DNA of 64,000 nucleotides from Leptodontidium sp. MPI-SDFR-AT-0119. Its lineage: Eukaryota; Ascomycota; Leotiomycetes; Helotiales; Leptodontidiaceae. The notes below the pieces were generated by a model, which had not been told where the DNA came from, searched no databases, and was given only the letters and a program-made list of their open reading frames with translations. Positions 46,678 to 58,882 of the stretch are shown here, in pieces. Positions within the stretch are counted from its first letter, which is position 1; each line of letters opens with the position of its first letter. Both the position numbers and the translations under genes were made by a program. Location of the stretch: the NCBI GenBank assembly GCA_020726505.1, contig JAHLEZ010000045.1:186001-250000 (forward strand). Direction: 5' to 3'.

Positions 46678-48845
46678 ATGCACTATTTCTCGCTTCTTAG
46701 GGGCTCGTTACAGGGAGCCTTACAGGGCCTTCAGGAGGGTGTTTCTGGTGGCAGTCAAGGGGATACTGTAGCAGTTGCAACCTTCCCAAAAATTCCCTTC
46801 GAAGCTGTTTCACCAGAACTCTCAGGCGCCTGTGTACGAGAACCCAGCATGCAACGAACAGACATACCTCAACGAGAACTCCTCAGTGGAGACCCGGAGG
46901 AGTACTTTTACTTCACCATGAACTGCGCACCAGCCTTGCGACCGGAGAACCACGAGATCCGCCTATTAACGCTTGAATGCGGATCCGGGCAAGAACCTAT
47001 TAGAGGAACACTGCACAACGCTTCTCTTGATAGGAAGCTCCGTTTCGAGGCCCTATCTTATGTTTGGGGAGACCCCAGCTTTGCCAGACCCATTTTCATA
47101 AATCGACGGCAACTGCAGGTCACGACGAATCTTGAAGCCGCATTGAGAAATCTTCGCCCCGAAAGTGGCTCCAGAACTTTGTGGGTGGATGCGATTTGTG
47201 TGAATCAGAAGAATTTGAAAGAGCGCGCATCACAGGTCTCCCTCATGTCCAAAATATACCGCACTTGTAGCCTGTGTATCATCTGGTTGGGCGAAAGTGC
47301 TGTATGGACGGATCAAGCATTTACGATAGTTAGGTGGATGGCGAGTGGCGAACATGTTGATAGCTGGAACCTCGATCATTCATCGCCGGGAACGCCGGTC
47401 ATGCCACAAGATAATTCATTACGATTTACTCCTTTCAAGGATGGACTTTTTGCACCTCTAAAGTATCTCTCCTAAAGATCCTGGTGGTCGAGAACCTGGA
47501 CGGTGCAAGAATTGGTTCTTCCTGATCGTGTATTGATGAAATGTGGAAGCCATGAAGTCGATTGGAATCTTGTGTCTGCGGCGTACACGTTCCTGGACAA
47601 CCACTTATTGAAATGTGGTGAACACTTCTGCAGGGACTTCAGACAGGAAGATATCGACTCTCTAGATGCGTTCAAGAGCGCCGTGTATCCACTTGTACGG
47701 TCCTGCAATAGCTACGATGACTGGGTCCATTACCAACGCCTTTCATCTAACCCAACGCCCATCGATATCATTGCACTCCTGGTAGCCCACCGGAAGCGAC
47801 AAGCAAGCGATCCTCGCGACAAAGTCTATGGCTTTCTGAGTCTCTGCTCAGTTGATTTTCAACAGAACATCCATGTCAATTACAGTTCTAGCCTCCTGGA
47901 CTGCTATGCAGAACCTACGCTCTTCGATTTCAAGTCTTCGCGCGGTTTGCGTACTTTGGGCCTAGCTGTACGGGACGAAACCGGGAGCAGTCTCCCATCT
48001 TGGTCCCAGACTGGTCCAGTGATACGGAAGAGGCGATGTACTCTGCAGACCGTCTGGATCGATATGATTTATTCAGCGCTGCTGGGGACAGAGTCGTGAT
48101 TTATTCGAGCGCAATTTCCTCGACGGATCATCTTCGTAGTCAGAATACTCTCACGAGCGAGGGTAGAGAATTAGCCTTTTCGACTCATCCATGTATTCTA
48201 TCACTCAGGGGGGTTCATCGACAGACGATCATTCTCACAGGTGATTATACTACACAGTTTTCCCGCTCCAACTCTCTTGCTATCATGAAGAGCTGGCTAA
48301 AAATGTGGAAGCTTGCATGTAAACCAGCGGCGACTTCAGAGTCCGACAACAGCATCCCTTCAACCCTTCCGTTCATCCGCACAATCCTGCGCGACTCGGT
48401 ACAACCTAGTGATCTCATGAATCGGCCTAGGCGTGCGACAGAAGCAGACTACGCGGCATGTCTTCGATGGTGGAACCTCGCGACAGAAACACAAAGTATT
48501 AGCCTTTCCCATACAACGGAGGATGAAGCAGAGGCAACGCAGCTTGCAGATATACTATGGAGCCTCCCCGATACAGTTGGATACTCTCGCTTCTTCGTAA
48601 CAGACAAAGGCTCCATTAGCCTCGGACCAACATCAACAAAGCCTGGAGACGAGATCTGGATCGTTTCCGGCGGAAAGCTGCCTCTCATCCTGAGAGAAAA
48701 CAAAAACCCCCGTTCACTAACGGGGGAAATCTCCATCCCTGGATCATACCATACATTGGTGGGAGACTGCTACGTCGATGGAATCATGGATAGGGAAGCG
48801 ACTGGAAACTTTCCGATAGATGCTGGGGTTTTGCATATTGTGTGA
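46678..48845 (+). pseudogene. HET-domain (heterokaryon incompatibility) gene, two disabling mutations
   Basis: The reading frame encodes a HET protein, a class controlling programmed cell death after fusion of genetically different hyphae. The domain is clear: LRFEALSYVWGDP, then LWVDAICVNQKNLKERASQV, then CLCIIWLGE-like strands, SRTWTVQEL and DPRDKVYGFLSLC. Two lesions break it. A TAA at 47473-47475 sits in frame between KYLS and RSWWSRTW, inside the domain. At about 48001-48004 the frame shifts: the expected PSWVPDW reads PSW then needs one missing G, after which the frame continues without a stop to 48845. No intron of plausible size explains either. The rest of the sequence is well kept, so loss of function looks recent. 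Confidence 0.8.
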
Positions 48846-49542
48846 GCAGGCAATCGCTTTGTAGAAACGGATTGAGGAGCTCGAGTGGCGCATATTTCAC
48901 TGGCTGAGCTTATGCCTTTTATGCCTTTTATGCCTTTTGAGAGTCTGGTGAAGGGGAATTCTTAGCATACTCGAAATGTGGACTCTATTGGTTGTTGTAA
49001 ATTTTCGGTATATTTTCACATTTCCAGGTTCCGTTCTTGCGGGTTCAAAGAACATAAGGACCAGAACGAATGGATTTCCAGGATTTATTACTCGTAATTA
49101 TACGAACTATAGCTTGTTATAGGCGTATGGTGGGTATATTCTGTATTTCGACGATTGTCAACTATTTCCGTGTTCAATCTTCCCTATAGGGACGCTGTTT
49201 CGCTTGATTTGTTGACTTTTACCACAACTTCGCTTCTGAAGAAAGTCGGGTTGATGAGATATTCCACCAGAACACTTGTATCACAAACAAACGAAAAATA
49301 GTCTCAAATTGCGTGCTGTCGATAGTATGTTGGTGATACCTTTTCTCCATCAATATAAAAGAAGTAGAAGATAAATCTCAGCAACATACTAGTTTCGATA
49401 CCACGTGCTGCATCCTCTTCAGAGGTACCTACTAGGTTGCAAACAGTGCAATAACTGCGTTGGAATATACATCTAAAACAGACCCCAACTCATTCCCAAA
49501 ACTTGAATTACAACTCTACCAATAGATTTTCTCCAGGTACAC
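48846..49542. other. Intergenic, convergent 3' ends
   Basis: This lies between the HET pseudogene and the 3' end of the leftward acyl-CoA dehydrogenase. It includes a 9-bp tandem repeat near 48911-48938. No gene is seen. Confidence 0.5.
48911..48938 (+). repeat. TATGCCTTT tandem repeat, three copies
   Basis: There are three exact 9-bp copies, 66 bp after the HET gene stop. It is a small minisatellite with no evident function. Confidence 0.85.
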
Positions 49543-51360
49543 CTAAAGCATCGCCTTCGCCACCCCAGTCTTTCCCCGCAGAATCTCCACAGCTTTCACA
49601 GCTCTCCTAACCGACAAATCCAGCATAATCTCTTCACTTCCCCCAGGTACAGAGATGGCCTTGACATCCCTCCAGATCCTCTCGACTCTCTCACCGCGTC
49701 CACCTCTCGTAAGCCCAATCCCGCCAAGGATCTGTATCGCATCCCGAACAACATTTTGAAGTACGATGCCCGAGTGGGCTTTCAGCTGGGCGATTTGGCC
49801 TGCTAGGATAAGTTCTGCATCTGCGGCACTTAGGGAGTCGAGTTGGAATATTAATGTCTGGTAAACGAGTTAGTAATTGTGGAGGGGCAAGGAATAAGGG
49901 GGGAAGGGGGGCGTACTTCGATCCAGGATTGTAGAGCTTCGGTTTCCCGGGCCATGTGTGCCAGTTTGAAGCGGATCACAGCTGGAGAGCGTTAGCTACT
50001 TCGTTGAAATGAGGGGAGACTCACGATGTTCTATCAGTTTCTTGCCGAATGTCTCTCGAGATGAGGCGTACCTAATGCTTGTTAGTAAACTTACTTGACT
50101 GAATGGTATTCTAATGAAAAACTTACGATATCGCATCCTCCAGACATACTCGAGCTCCACGGACGGACTGGAAAGAGATGAATAGTCTCTGAACACGACG
50201 TCAGAACACCCCCGATCTCGGAGTAAGAAGTTGATTTGGGAAGAAAGATACCTCATGATTAAAATTCGACACAATGCACTTAAAGCCCTTCCCTACCTCT
50301 CCAACAACATTCCCCACCGGCACCAACACATCATCGAAATCAACAAATGCAGTCCCAGCAGACGCAGAGCCAGACATCTTCATATGTCTCACCGAAACAC
50401 CTTTCGACTTGGGAATCAGCAGCATCGTCATCCCATCCGCGGATGTTTTCGTCAACGTGAAGAAATAATCTGCATACATCCCAGATGTAATCCACTTCAA
50501 TTTCTTTACATCAGAAATCGTGTTTAAAATGAGAAGGGGTAGAGGACTAACCTTCTTCTGTCCGTTGACTTTGTAGTGTTTTCCGTCTGGAGTTAGAATG
50601 GCTTCTGTTGCCAGCGCCGCGACATCTGAACCTGCATCTGGTTCTGTGATTGCTAGACAGAGCCGTTTTTGACCAGAGAAGACCTCTTTCGAGATTCTGG
50701 AGATATCAATATTGCTTTCAATCGCTGTGAGAGGTGGCTACATACCTTTCCCTCAGCTCACGAGACGCATTTTTGAGAACAGCGGGCATGACCAATGTCT
50801 AATGGCATTAACATTCGACCGAAAACAATCGCGAGAGAAAAACTAACCACTCCACCAATAAGGCCATTAGGTACTCTATCAACGTCAGGATACTCTTCTC
50901 GACATGCTGGACGTTCAGCAAACTCACCCGATACCACCCACCCGATTCAACTCATCATGAATGATGAAATCATGGAACCCATCCCATTCTTCCGGCTTCA
51001 CATCTCCAATGATAGGAAACCTCCCCCCCCACTCATCGGGGATCGACTTTCCCGCCGCCATGGGCATGAGAATGCCGGCTTTAGCTGCTTTTTGGTAGAT
51101 ATCTGTTGGCAGATTCTCTTCTTCCTCCCATGCTGAGGCGTAGGGTATGATGTTCTGTTTAGATGTTTAATTCGGGGTTTAGACAGAGAGAGAGGGTATG
51201 TGCTTTGCAGTACCTCTTCGACCCATTTGCGCATTGCTGCCCTCAGCTTTCGATGGGAGTCTTTTAGATAGGGGGATGGGCAGCCACGTGACCATGCGGG
51301 TTCGGCAAAGGGGATTGTCGAGCCATGATACCATTGGCTGGAAGCAGATGATTTGGCCAT
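49543..51360 (-). CDS. Acyl-CoA dehydrogenase family flavoenzyme
   Basis: Ten exons, read leftward, encode about 446 residues: 51214-51360, 50928-51154, 50848-50875, 50746-50798, 50552-50696, 50252-50503, 50127-50188, 50025-50071, 49917-49981, 49543-49857. The ACAD signatures are present: LAITEPDAGSDVAALAT (FAD/substrate loop), KWITSGMYADYFFTLTKT, and near the C-terminus DAIQILGGIGLTRG. The enzyme would oxidise an acyl-CoA at the alpha-beta position using FAD. The residue normally providing the catalytic base cannot be assigned by eye. Exon 6 may start at 50494 instead of 50503, three codons shorter, giving the more usual KKWITSG. The gene is divergent from the P450 at 52135 and probably belongs to the same cluster. 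An upstream ATG at 51396 is an alternative start. Confidence 0.88.
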
Positions 51361-52134
51361 GCTATTGGATTCGGACTCCAAAGTTCTCTGCCTCACTGGG
51401 TGTTTTTCGGGGATTGAATTCGCTGGTGATTAAGTCCTGTCAGTGAGTGAGTGGTTGGGGAGATGCTGGTTGGTTAGAGCTGGCAAGTCTCACACTATCG
51501 AGGGAATAGCATTCAGAATTCTCGAATTCGAAGAATGGTAAAATGTCGTCTGTATTCAAGATTGAGATTGATTTCTCACGCTCAGCAACTGTGATATTCT
51601 AGCCGCGACCGTGTCTGTATTGCTACCTTGGCTGCCCCTTTTCGCTAAGCGAGGCGTTCCGCGTTCTCCGGAATACCATGAGCGGAACTCATCCCGGGGC
51701 AGTAGTTTGCCATTTATCTCCGATGGTTGCGGTCCCCGGATCTACGGTAAGCGAGATGTTCATGTGAGATATTTCGAAACCGTGGGTTTTCTTGTCGGCT
51801 TGGTAGGAGGTGCGGGGTTGAAGGAGGGTCGAGCTTCTCAGATTCATTCCGGAAGACTTCCGGCGGGACTTCTTTACTGAACAACACTAGAGAATCGGAT
51901 TACCCATCCCGGCAGGACTGAGCGAGTTAGCTTGTGTGAGTGTACGTAGCTGGGGCTTTGCGTATTCATTTGGTGCCCGCCGAATACAGTTGAAGGTACA
52001 GTATACATCTTCACTTTCTCAACATTGATCTGACTATCGTTTCAAAGCAGCCACAGTATAAGTCAACTTGCAAACAGAACCCCCAATTTACACTCCTATA
52101 GAATCACATTTTCCACAGCGAGTCTCCCCCCAAA
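51361..52134. promoter_or_regulatory. Divergent promoter, acyl-CoA dehydrogenase and P450
   Basis: This 774 bp separates two outward-facing starts and holds six CGGAA/TTCCG half-sites: 51657-51661, 51669-51673, 51683-51687, 51847-51851, 51850-51854 and 51858-51862. The last two lie in a perfect palindrome. CGG-containing dyads are the usual targets of Zn2Cys6 regulators, and one such gene lies at 61628. Confidence 0.5.
51849..51863. promoter_or_regulatory. Perfect 15-bp palindrome, candidate zinc-cluster operator
   Basis: CCGGAAG-A-CTTCCGG is a perfect dyad with 7-bp arms about a single A, located 271 bp upstream of the P450 ATG and 488 bp upstream of the acyl-CoA dehydrogenase ATG. Its half-site CGGAA recurs in the other promoters of the cluster. 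Operator function is inferred. Confidence 0.45.
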
Positions 52135-53868
52135 ATGCTCCTCGAATCCCTGTCGGAGGTTCGTGGCCTTGCACTTCTTGGTCTAGTTGTAGCAGTAATA
52201 TCCGCCCAACTTCTAAGAAACAAATATGGGAACGGAATTAACCAGATACCCGGGCCTCTACTCGCCAGTTTTACAGATTACTGGCGGCTTTTCGTCGTGT
52301 GGGGACGACGTCCTGAACAGACACATGTCCAACTTCATGCGAAATACGGGGATCTAGTGAGGATTGGGCCGAAGACTGTGCTTGTTGCGGACTGGGAGGC
52401 GACGAAGAAAATCTATGCGCTCAATGCTGGATACATCAAGGTGAGTTTCAGTTTTGAATAGCAAATCGCAAATCTCCTTCGGCAAGCTGACTGACTGTTT
52501 CCCATCAGTCTGGATTCTACCCGGTGCAGCAGAATATTGCCAAAGGCAAACCACTTCACAGTCTCTTCAACACAGAGGATGAGAAGTTCCATGCAAAGCT
52601 ACGTCGGTCAGTAGCCAGTGCGTACTCTATGAGTAATCTGGTTACCTTTGAGCCACTCGTGGACTCAACGATTGCAGCGTTCATCACACAGCTTCGAAAC
52701 AGAGTCGTCGATAGAGCTGGAGAGGATGGAGTTCTGGATTTCGGTACCTGGCTTCAATACTATGCTTTTGATGTCATTGGGGAGTTGACATTCTCTCAAC
52801 GACTTGGCTTCGTCGACCAGGGTAAGGATATCGAAGGTGTGATCTCGGTGCTTGAGCGTATGCTGAATTACTTTGCTGTGGTAAGTATACGGACACTATA
52901 AATTAAATCTAGATTGCTGATGATATCACAGGTCGGACAAGCTCCATATCTTGATCGTCTCTTTTACAAGAACCCAGTGCTTCTCTGGTGCGCCGAGAGA
53001 GGACTCATCGACAGAACCTCTCCCGTCGCGATCTTCGCTAAGTCAAGAATGGCATCTCGTCTCTCTAGAAATGAAGACTCAAAGATTCAAGACGAGGAAA
53101 GGACATCGCCAGCTCGCCGTGATTTCCTCGACAGATTCCTCGCAGCCAACAAGAAAGACCCCGAATTCATCAGCGACCAGAGAGTTCTAGCTCTCACCGT
53201 CGCCAACGTCTTTGCTGGCTCGGACACCACTGCTATCACTTTGAGAGCCGTGTTTTACTTCCTCATGAAGCATCCCGAGAAATTGAATAAACTTCTTCTG
53301 GAACTGCACGATGCGGATCTCGGACCAGCAGAGCAGATCGTGTCCTGGGAGCGCGCTCGAGAATTGTCATATCTCAGTGCTGTCATCCAAGAATCACTAC
53401 GGATGCATCCAGCTGTAGGCCTCGCTTTGGAGAGAATCGTTCCAGCGCAAGGTCTCCAAGTAGACAAAACATTCATACCTAGTGGCACCATTGTTGGATC
53501 AAACGCGTGGGCACTCCATCTCAAAGAATCAATTTATGGGGAGCAGACGGACAAGTATCGGCCTGAGAGATGGCTGGAGGTGGATGATGCGAAGAGAAGC
53601 GAGATGAACAATGCATTGTTCTCGTTCGGTATGGGTGCTAGGACTTGCATTGGGAAGAATATTAGTTTGTTGGAGATGTATAAATTGGTGCCTACGATGT
53701 TGAGGCAGTTTGAGGTGAGTATTACTTATTTGTGGATGAGTTCCAGCTGACATGCAACAACAGATTTCCTTTGCGAGGGAGAATAGCGATTGGACTTTGC
53801 ACAATGCGTGGTTTGTGAAGCAGTCGGACTTCTTTGTTAGGATTGAAAGTAGGAACGGGGACGCGTGA
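52135..53868 (+). CDS. Cytochrome P450 monooxygenase
   Basis: Four exons (52135-52440, 52509-52880, 52932-53714, 53764-53868) encode 521 residues. The product should be an ER-anchored haem-thiolate monooxygenase using NADPH-P450 reductase. It has an N-terminal hydrophobic anchor (LALLGLVVAVISAQLL), a Pro/Gly hinge (IPGPLLASF), the I-helix oxygen-binding motif FAGSDTT (about 320), the K-helix ESLR (about 380), PERW (about 437) and the haem loop FGMGARTCIGK with the Cys ligand near 465. The set is complete, so it is probably active. The N-terminal half and AGSDTT variant resemble pisatin-demethylase-like fungal P450s, which detoxify plant phenolics; that assignment is only suggestive. Neighbours suggest it starts or extends an oxidative pathway. 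Confidence 0.92.
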
Positions 53869-54183
53869 TTATGCAGTAGTGTCGATGGCGACTAGCAATG
53901 TCATGAGTTTTCTTCGATACATGATGGTAGTAATGCAAGAAGTGTTGGTGCAGTCAAAGTGTGGCTCAATGTCCTGATCAACTGAGAAAGCAGTTGGTGG
54001 AGATAGTTATCAAGAGGGCCGCTTCTCACTCGCACAATTCCTACCAAAAAAGGAGAGACCTCTCGACTACTATTGCAGCTACACCAGCTTAACACGAGTA
54101 CAAAGATAGATCACATTTCAAGTCCCAGCTCTGCTAATAGAAATTCTTATCACCATCTGTAATCTCAACCCAGCTAAGGAAAT
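53869..54183. other. Convergent 3' intergenic region
   Basis: This is 315 bp between the P450 stop and the stop of the leftward FAD monooxygenase. Nothing is recognised in it. Confidence 0.5.
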
Positions 54184-55632
54184 TTACAAATTCGACTTGT
54201 AAGTCTTCGCCCACTCTCTTTCTGCCGCCTCAATCGCATCGTACCCATACATCCAATCCGTAAACAGCGTATTACCCATCAAATTCGGGCTTCCATTGTA
54301 ATCACCAACAGCCATAATTTTATTCCGCATATCCAGCATTGGCCCATTCGACATGTGAATGAAGAAGCGGTTTGTCCATGAGCCTCTCTGGATGGTGTGC
54401 GCTCGATTGAGGCGAGTTCGTAGATACACTTGCAGCAAGCCTGGGAGCTCGTCGGTGGAATTGAGGTGCGAGAGTATTGCACCAAGGGCTGCACCATCTT
54501 CAATGGCCATTGCGGCGCCCTGTGCGAGATATGGAAGCGTAGCGTGGACCGAGTCACCGAGGAGTAGGAGCTTGTTGCTGGGGTGTATCCAGTCTTTGAT
54601 TGGGGGGAGGTCGATCAATCGCCATCGCTCAACATCTTCGGGGAGAAATGCTAGGAGTTTTTGGACACTTCATAATGCTTGTCAGTGCGAGGTGTCTGTA
54701 AGACAGGACTTATATACGTACGTTGGGTTCCAACCTGTGTATGCCTTCTTGACCTCCGTCGCTGAAGCCGGAGCCTTGTACCCAACCATTTTCTTATCAT
54801 CGGGGATGACCATCAATAAATTGAAGAACTTCTCTTTTGACACATTATATCTAATATACGTTTAGCAAGTCTCCCACCAAATTTGTGATATAGAAAACGT
54901 ACCCGATGATATGATGATCCGGTCCGAGCCATTGCTCAAACCCAGGTCTGGTACTCAATTCCGCAAGATCTGGATCCGCCAATAGTTTTTCGGCAGGAAT
55001 GACCACCCTGAAACAAGTATCACCCGTCTCATTCGGCTCCGTATTGATACCCATAGCTTTCCGAGCAATGCTCTTGACGCCATCCGCAGCAATCACCAAA
55101 TCACCTCTGACTTTCGTACCATCTGAGAGTACGACTGCCCCCTCTTCCGGGAGGTACTTCTGGACTTCGCAGCCTTTTCTTAGATCGACACCCAGTCTTA
55201 GAGCCGCTTGCATCAGTATGGTGTGATAGGCAGGTCGAAATATCTGCCAGTATGGCGCGCCGAAACGCTCTCGTACGTTGTACAGATCGGTATGACCGTG
55301 GGGGTTTCCAGTCTCCCAACTCCGGTAGTTGATTTTGTCGGGCTGCGAACAGACAGCATTCATTTGTGCTTCGAGTCCCCATCTGATTAACTCTCTTGAA
55401 GCGTTTGGCGGTACTTGGACACCTGCGCCTATCTGTTTGTGCGTCAGTTATGCAGGGGCTTGATGATGGAGCATTTCCCGAATATAGGAACAGAAATACT
55501 TACTTCACCGAACTCGGGAGCTTGTTCAAGTACAATGACTTTATGACCGGCTCTACGTAGTGCAATGGCTGTTCCAAGTCCTCCCATCCCAGCCCCAACA
55601 ATGACAACTTGGATGCTTTTTCCCGCTTTCAT
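54184..55632 (-). CDS. FAD-dependent aromatic monooxygenase, salicylate-hydroxylase type
   Basis: Four exons (55504-55632, 54903-55432, 54722-54850, 54184-54667), read leftward, encode 423 residues. The group A flavin-hydroxylase motifs are present: the dinucleotide fold VVIVGAGMGGLGTAIAL at residues 9-25 ending in an acidic residue (VLEQ), the DG motif VIAADGVKSIAR, and the GD motif LLGDSVHATLPYLAQGA followed by AIEDGAAL. Enzymes of this type use NAD(P)H and O2 to hydroxylate, sometimes decarboxylating, a phenolic ring. Salicylate 1-hydroxylase is the best-known relative, but several fungal paralogues act on other aromatics or in secondary metabolism. Its place beside a P450, an aldehyde dehydrogenase and an acyl-CoA dehydrogenase fits an aromatic degradation or tailoring route. 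Confidence 0.9.
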
Positions 55633-55988
55633 TGTAACTGACAGAAAATGAACATCCAAAACAATGGCAATGAAGGATAAGGTCTAGATTTTCTGAAATT
55701 AAATGTTACTTGTACCGAACCAATGTTTACTGATACATAATGTGTTCATTGAAGCACCCCACCACCCCACATTTGACATTCCGCCTTCGGTTCCGTCTAT
55801 TAGTAAACAAGAAAGAGCGAAGCGCGAAGACTTGGTTCGATTGAACCTCCCCCTACCTCGCTATCGACTTCTGACATGCGGAACCTCAAGCAGAGACTCC
55901 ACAAGGAACGACTTCCCGTTTCGCGAAATTACGCTAGTTACAAAGTTCCATTTTCACGTTCGCTGACGAATGCCATAGCCGCCTTCCT
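55633..55988. promoter_or_regulatory. Promoter region of the FAD monooxygenase
   Basis: This lies upstream of the leftward monooxygenase and downstream of the leftward ABM-type gene. It carries TTCCGTC at 55791-55797 and CGGAACC at 55879-55885, the same half-site core found in the other cluster promoters. Confidence 0.4.
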
Positions 55989-56593
55989 TCACAAACTGGA
56001 TCTCAAAGCCTTCCGCTCATAGCTGTACCACAACACATCGAAGTACCTCTCCACCCCTCTAGGGAACCCATCGAAATCCACCTTCATAGGAGAAAGTCCA
56101 CAAAAAATCCCCTTGTGATCCAAACTCGCTGCCGAGATACCTGTTGATTTTTGTCCCAAACCACCTTTCTCAAATATCACTCGCGTACATTCTGATTCTC
56201 TTAACATCGCCAAACTCCCAAACTTATAATGATCGATTGCTGGAGGGCCCAAGGATAGGCTCCCTGTAGTCTCGAAGAAAGCAACAGAGCTGCTTTTCTG
56301 TACGAATTTCGCGTGCGATTCCAATGAATCCCATTCTGTCAAGGAAACCGCCCAGGCGTGCGTGGAATCTTCAGAGGCTCTGATCTTGGTTCCTTGATTG
56401 GAAATGTTATTATTGAAAATTACGATGTGGTAGAGTTCTCGAGTTCGAGTTGCTCACCAGTACGCACGGAAATAACTCCTGGTTCTGCTAGCAGGACTGG
56501 TAGGAGTTGTAGCTGAAAGATATGGAGGAATTCGGCAAAAGGGACGCTCAGCGGGATTTCCACGACTTCGGTGACATTTTGTGAGATTGCCAT
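55989..56593 (-). CDS. Dimeric alpha-beta barrel (ABM-like) protein
   Basis: Two exons, read leftward (56458-56593 and 55989-56392; 65-bp intron), encode 179 residues. The pattern of strands and helices is VTEVVEIPLSV, LQLLPVLLAEPGVISVRTG, WAVSLTEWDSLESHAKF and FFETTGSL. It is that of antibiotic-biosynthesis-monooxygenase (ABM) ferredoxin-like domains, with the typical W-x-S/D-xxxH segment in the middle. Such proteins are small homodimers. Some are cofactor-free monooxygenases, others bind reactive intermediates or are unassigned. The length suits one full domain plus a C-terminal extension. It sits between the flavin monooxygenase and the divergent aldehyde dehydrogenase, with which it shares an upstream region. 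Enzymatic activity cannot be assigned. Confidence 0.7.
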
Positions 56594-56944
56594 TGTGATG
56601 ATAGTGATTCTCTCTTGATGAAGTTTGCTTTGGATAATTTGACTCTGAATTGTGAGAGCTTTGTTGCATTGGATTCATTAGTCTAGACAAATGGGTAGCG
56701 ATGTGGGCTTGCTTGCTCGGGCGGCATAGACGGAAACGTCCCCGTTCGGCGTTCCGTCTCCCGAATTCAGGGGCACCCCACCCCTCTGAGCATGCGCGGG
56801 GTACCGAGCTTCTACCTGAAGCTCCAGAGCTGTCCTTCAACTCTCTTAATGTGAAGCAAACGAAAAAAAAAAAAAGGTGCGCCTCATCGTTCATTATCCT
56901 GAATCTTGCTATCTTTTCCAACAGAAATATCTGGACCTATCAAC
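56594..56944. promoter_or_regulatory. Divergent promoter, ABM-like gene and aldehyde dehydrogenase
   Basis: This 351 bp lies between outward-facing starts. It contains the inverted repeat GACGGAA (56729-56735) and TTCCGTC (56752-56758) separated by 16 bp, and a 13-A run at 56863-56875. The dyad is a candidate operator. Confidence 0.5.
56729..56758. promoter_or_regulatory. CGGAA dyad with 16-bp spacer, candidate operator
   Basis: The arms GACGGAA and TTCCGTC are perfect reverse complements. The CGGAA core-to-core spacing is 16 bp, the same as in the everted dyad at 59290-59319 before the hydrolase gene. Confidence 0.4.
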
Positions 56945-58882
56945 ATGGAAATACCAACGAAACTGTTTATCAACAATGAAGTAAGTAAATACCAGTTAAA
57001 TCTAGGTATTTGCAAAATGAGATCTAACAAACGTCACAGTACGTTGAATCCAAAAGTAACGAAAGGATATCACTGAGCAACCCCACCAACGATATTGCAA
57101 TTACGAAAGACGTCAGGGTTGCAAGTCAAGAAGATGTCGATATCGCTGTTGCAGCTGCAAATACAGCTTTCACTCAAGGACCATGGTCGAGCTTCTCAGG
57201 ATCCCAAAGAGCCGCATGTTTGCACAAAGTTGCTGCGCTCATTGAACAAAATGCAGACCGCTTAGCACATCTGGAATCACTACCTACTGGTCGTCCGATC
57301 TCTGGAATCATCCATTTCGATCTTAAGCACATGGTTGAAGTATTCAGGTGTACGTGATGATGTATTCACTTTCCTCACTGGAATCTCGCTAAGAAGTTCA
57401 GATTATGCTGGCTGGGCAGACAAGATTGAAGGCAGGTCGTATGTGGAGGATAATGGTTTCTACAAGATCGTGAGGTACGAACCGATCGGAGTCTGTTCGG
57501 GAATAGCTTCTTGGAATGCGACGTTCATGTATGTTGGTTGGAAGGTAGCTCCAGCTTTGGCAGCTGGCAACGCCGTAAGTCGAACATCTTCCGAAGCAAA
57601 CTCTTTCGAATACTGAAACACTACAGTTCATTTTCAAGGCCTCAGAAAAGTCCCCCTTGGGATCATTGGCTCTGGGGCCACTTTTTGCAGAAGCTGGCTT
57701 CCCGCCAGGAGTTGTCCAGTTCATCACTGGAGGTAGAGAGACAGGGTCGGCGATGGCATCACACAAGCTCATTTCAAAATTGAGTTTTACGGGCTCTGCT
57801 TCCGTTGGGAAGAAGATCCAGGAAGCGGCTGCTAGGAGTAATCTGAAAAAGGTAACGCTGGAACTGGGAGGGAAGTCTCCAGCTATAGTCTTCGCTGATG
57901 CTCCCATGGAAGTCGCTGTTGGCGGGTAAGTTCACTCTTCGATACTTTTGATATGTATGATACTTACGAGTGCAGGGTCGGAGGTGGATTTCTTGCGAAC
58001 TCTGGACAGATTTGCGTTGGTAAGTGAATGCGTGTTAGGACCATCTTTGTCAAGCTATTGCTGACTATTGTTCAAAGCTGCTTCGCGACTTTTGGTAGAG
58101 GAGAAGATTGCAAAAGAGTTTTGCGCTTCGATTGTCCAGATATTCGAGGCAGCTTCGAAAGGCATGGGAGCTGATACGATGGATCCTAACACTCAGCATG
58201 GTCCCGTCGTCGATAGAGAACAGTTCGAAAGAATTATGGGCTACATTGAGCAAGGAAAGCAGTCCGCTACGTTACTGACTGGAGGTGGAAGGATTGGCAC
58301 AAAAGGGTATGTGAGAACGTACTATAAGATTCCATTATGTCAATATCTGGGGGAATGTGCCACTGGAGGGAATCATAAGTGATCGGAGCTGATATAGACG
58401 CAGATCTTTCATTCAACCCACACTCTTCCTCGAGCCGAAAATGGATAGTCCGATCTGGACGGAGGAGATATTTGGGCCCGTACTAACCGTCAAAACGTTC
58501 CGAACAGAGGAAGAGGCGATATCGCTGGCAAATGACACAGAGTACGGACTTGCTTGTAAGTTATACAAGTTCCTCCGCTCAAAGTACTGGAACTGGTCTA
58601 ACACATAGATCTATCAGCGTGCATCTACACCTCAGACATCACTCGTGCACTTCGAGTGTCTTCCAAACTCCAAGCCGGAGGCGTGGCGATAAACTCTCCA
58701 TTCCTGCCAGAACTGAATACTCCTTTTGGCGGCATTAAGCAGAGCGGCTATGGGCATGAGCTTGGGAAGGATAGTCTGTTGTCTTACATGAATGCGAAAA
58801 GTATTCATATCAAGTGAGTACTTGTGACTTGTGGGCTGGATAGAGCTGACAAGCCAATAGCATGGGTGTTCCAAAGCTGTAG
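56945..58882 (+). CDS. NAD(P)-dependent aldehyde dehydrogenase
   Basis: Nine exons (56945-56980, 57040-57349, 57402-57574, 57627-57925, 57976-58019, 58078-58306, 58404-58555, 58609-58813, 58861-58882) encode 489 residues, the normal family length. The enzyme oxidises an aldehyde to its acid. Family marks are [29 protein letters not shown] (conserved NAD-site Asn), [11 protein letters not shown], the general-base Glu in LELGGKSP (about 253) and the nucleophile Cys in SGQIC (about 286). [11 protein letters not shown] and [17 protein letters not shown] lie near the end. The best overall resemblance is to betaine-aldehyde-type and related broad-range dehydrogenases. The last exon is only 22 nt. 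In context it may oxidise an aldehyde made by the P450 or hydrolase. Confidence 0.92.

Noticed and set aside
47450..47510. Explaining the HET stop codon by a short intron
   Set aside because: No GT...AG pair of plausible length keeps the conserved KYLS and RSWWSRTW segments on either side.
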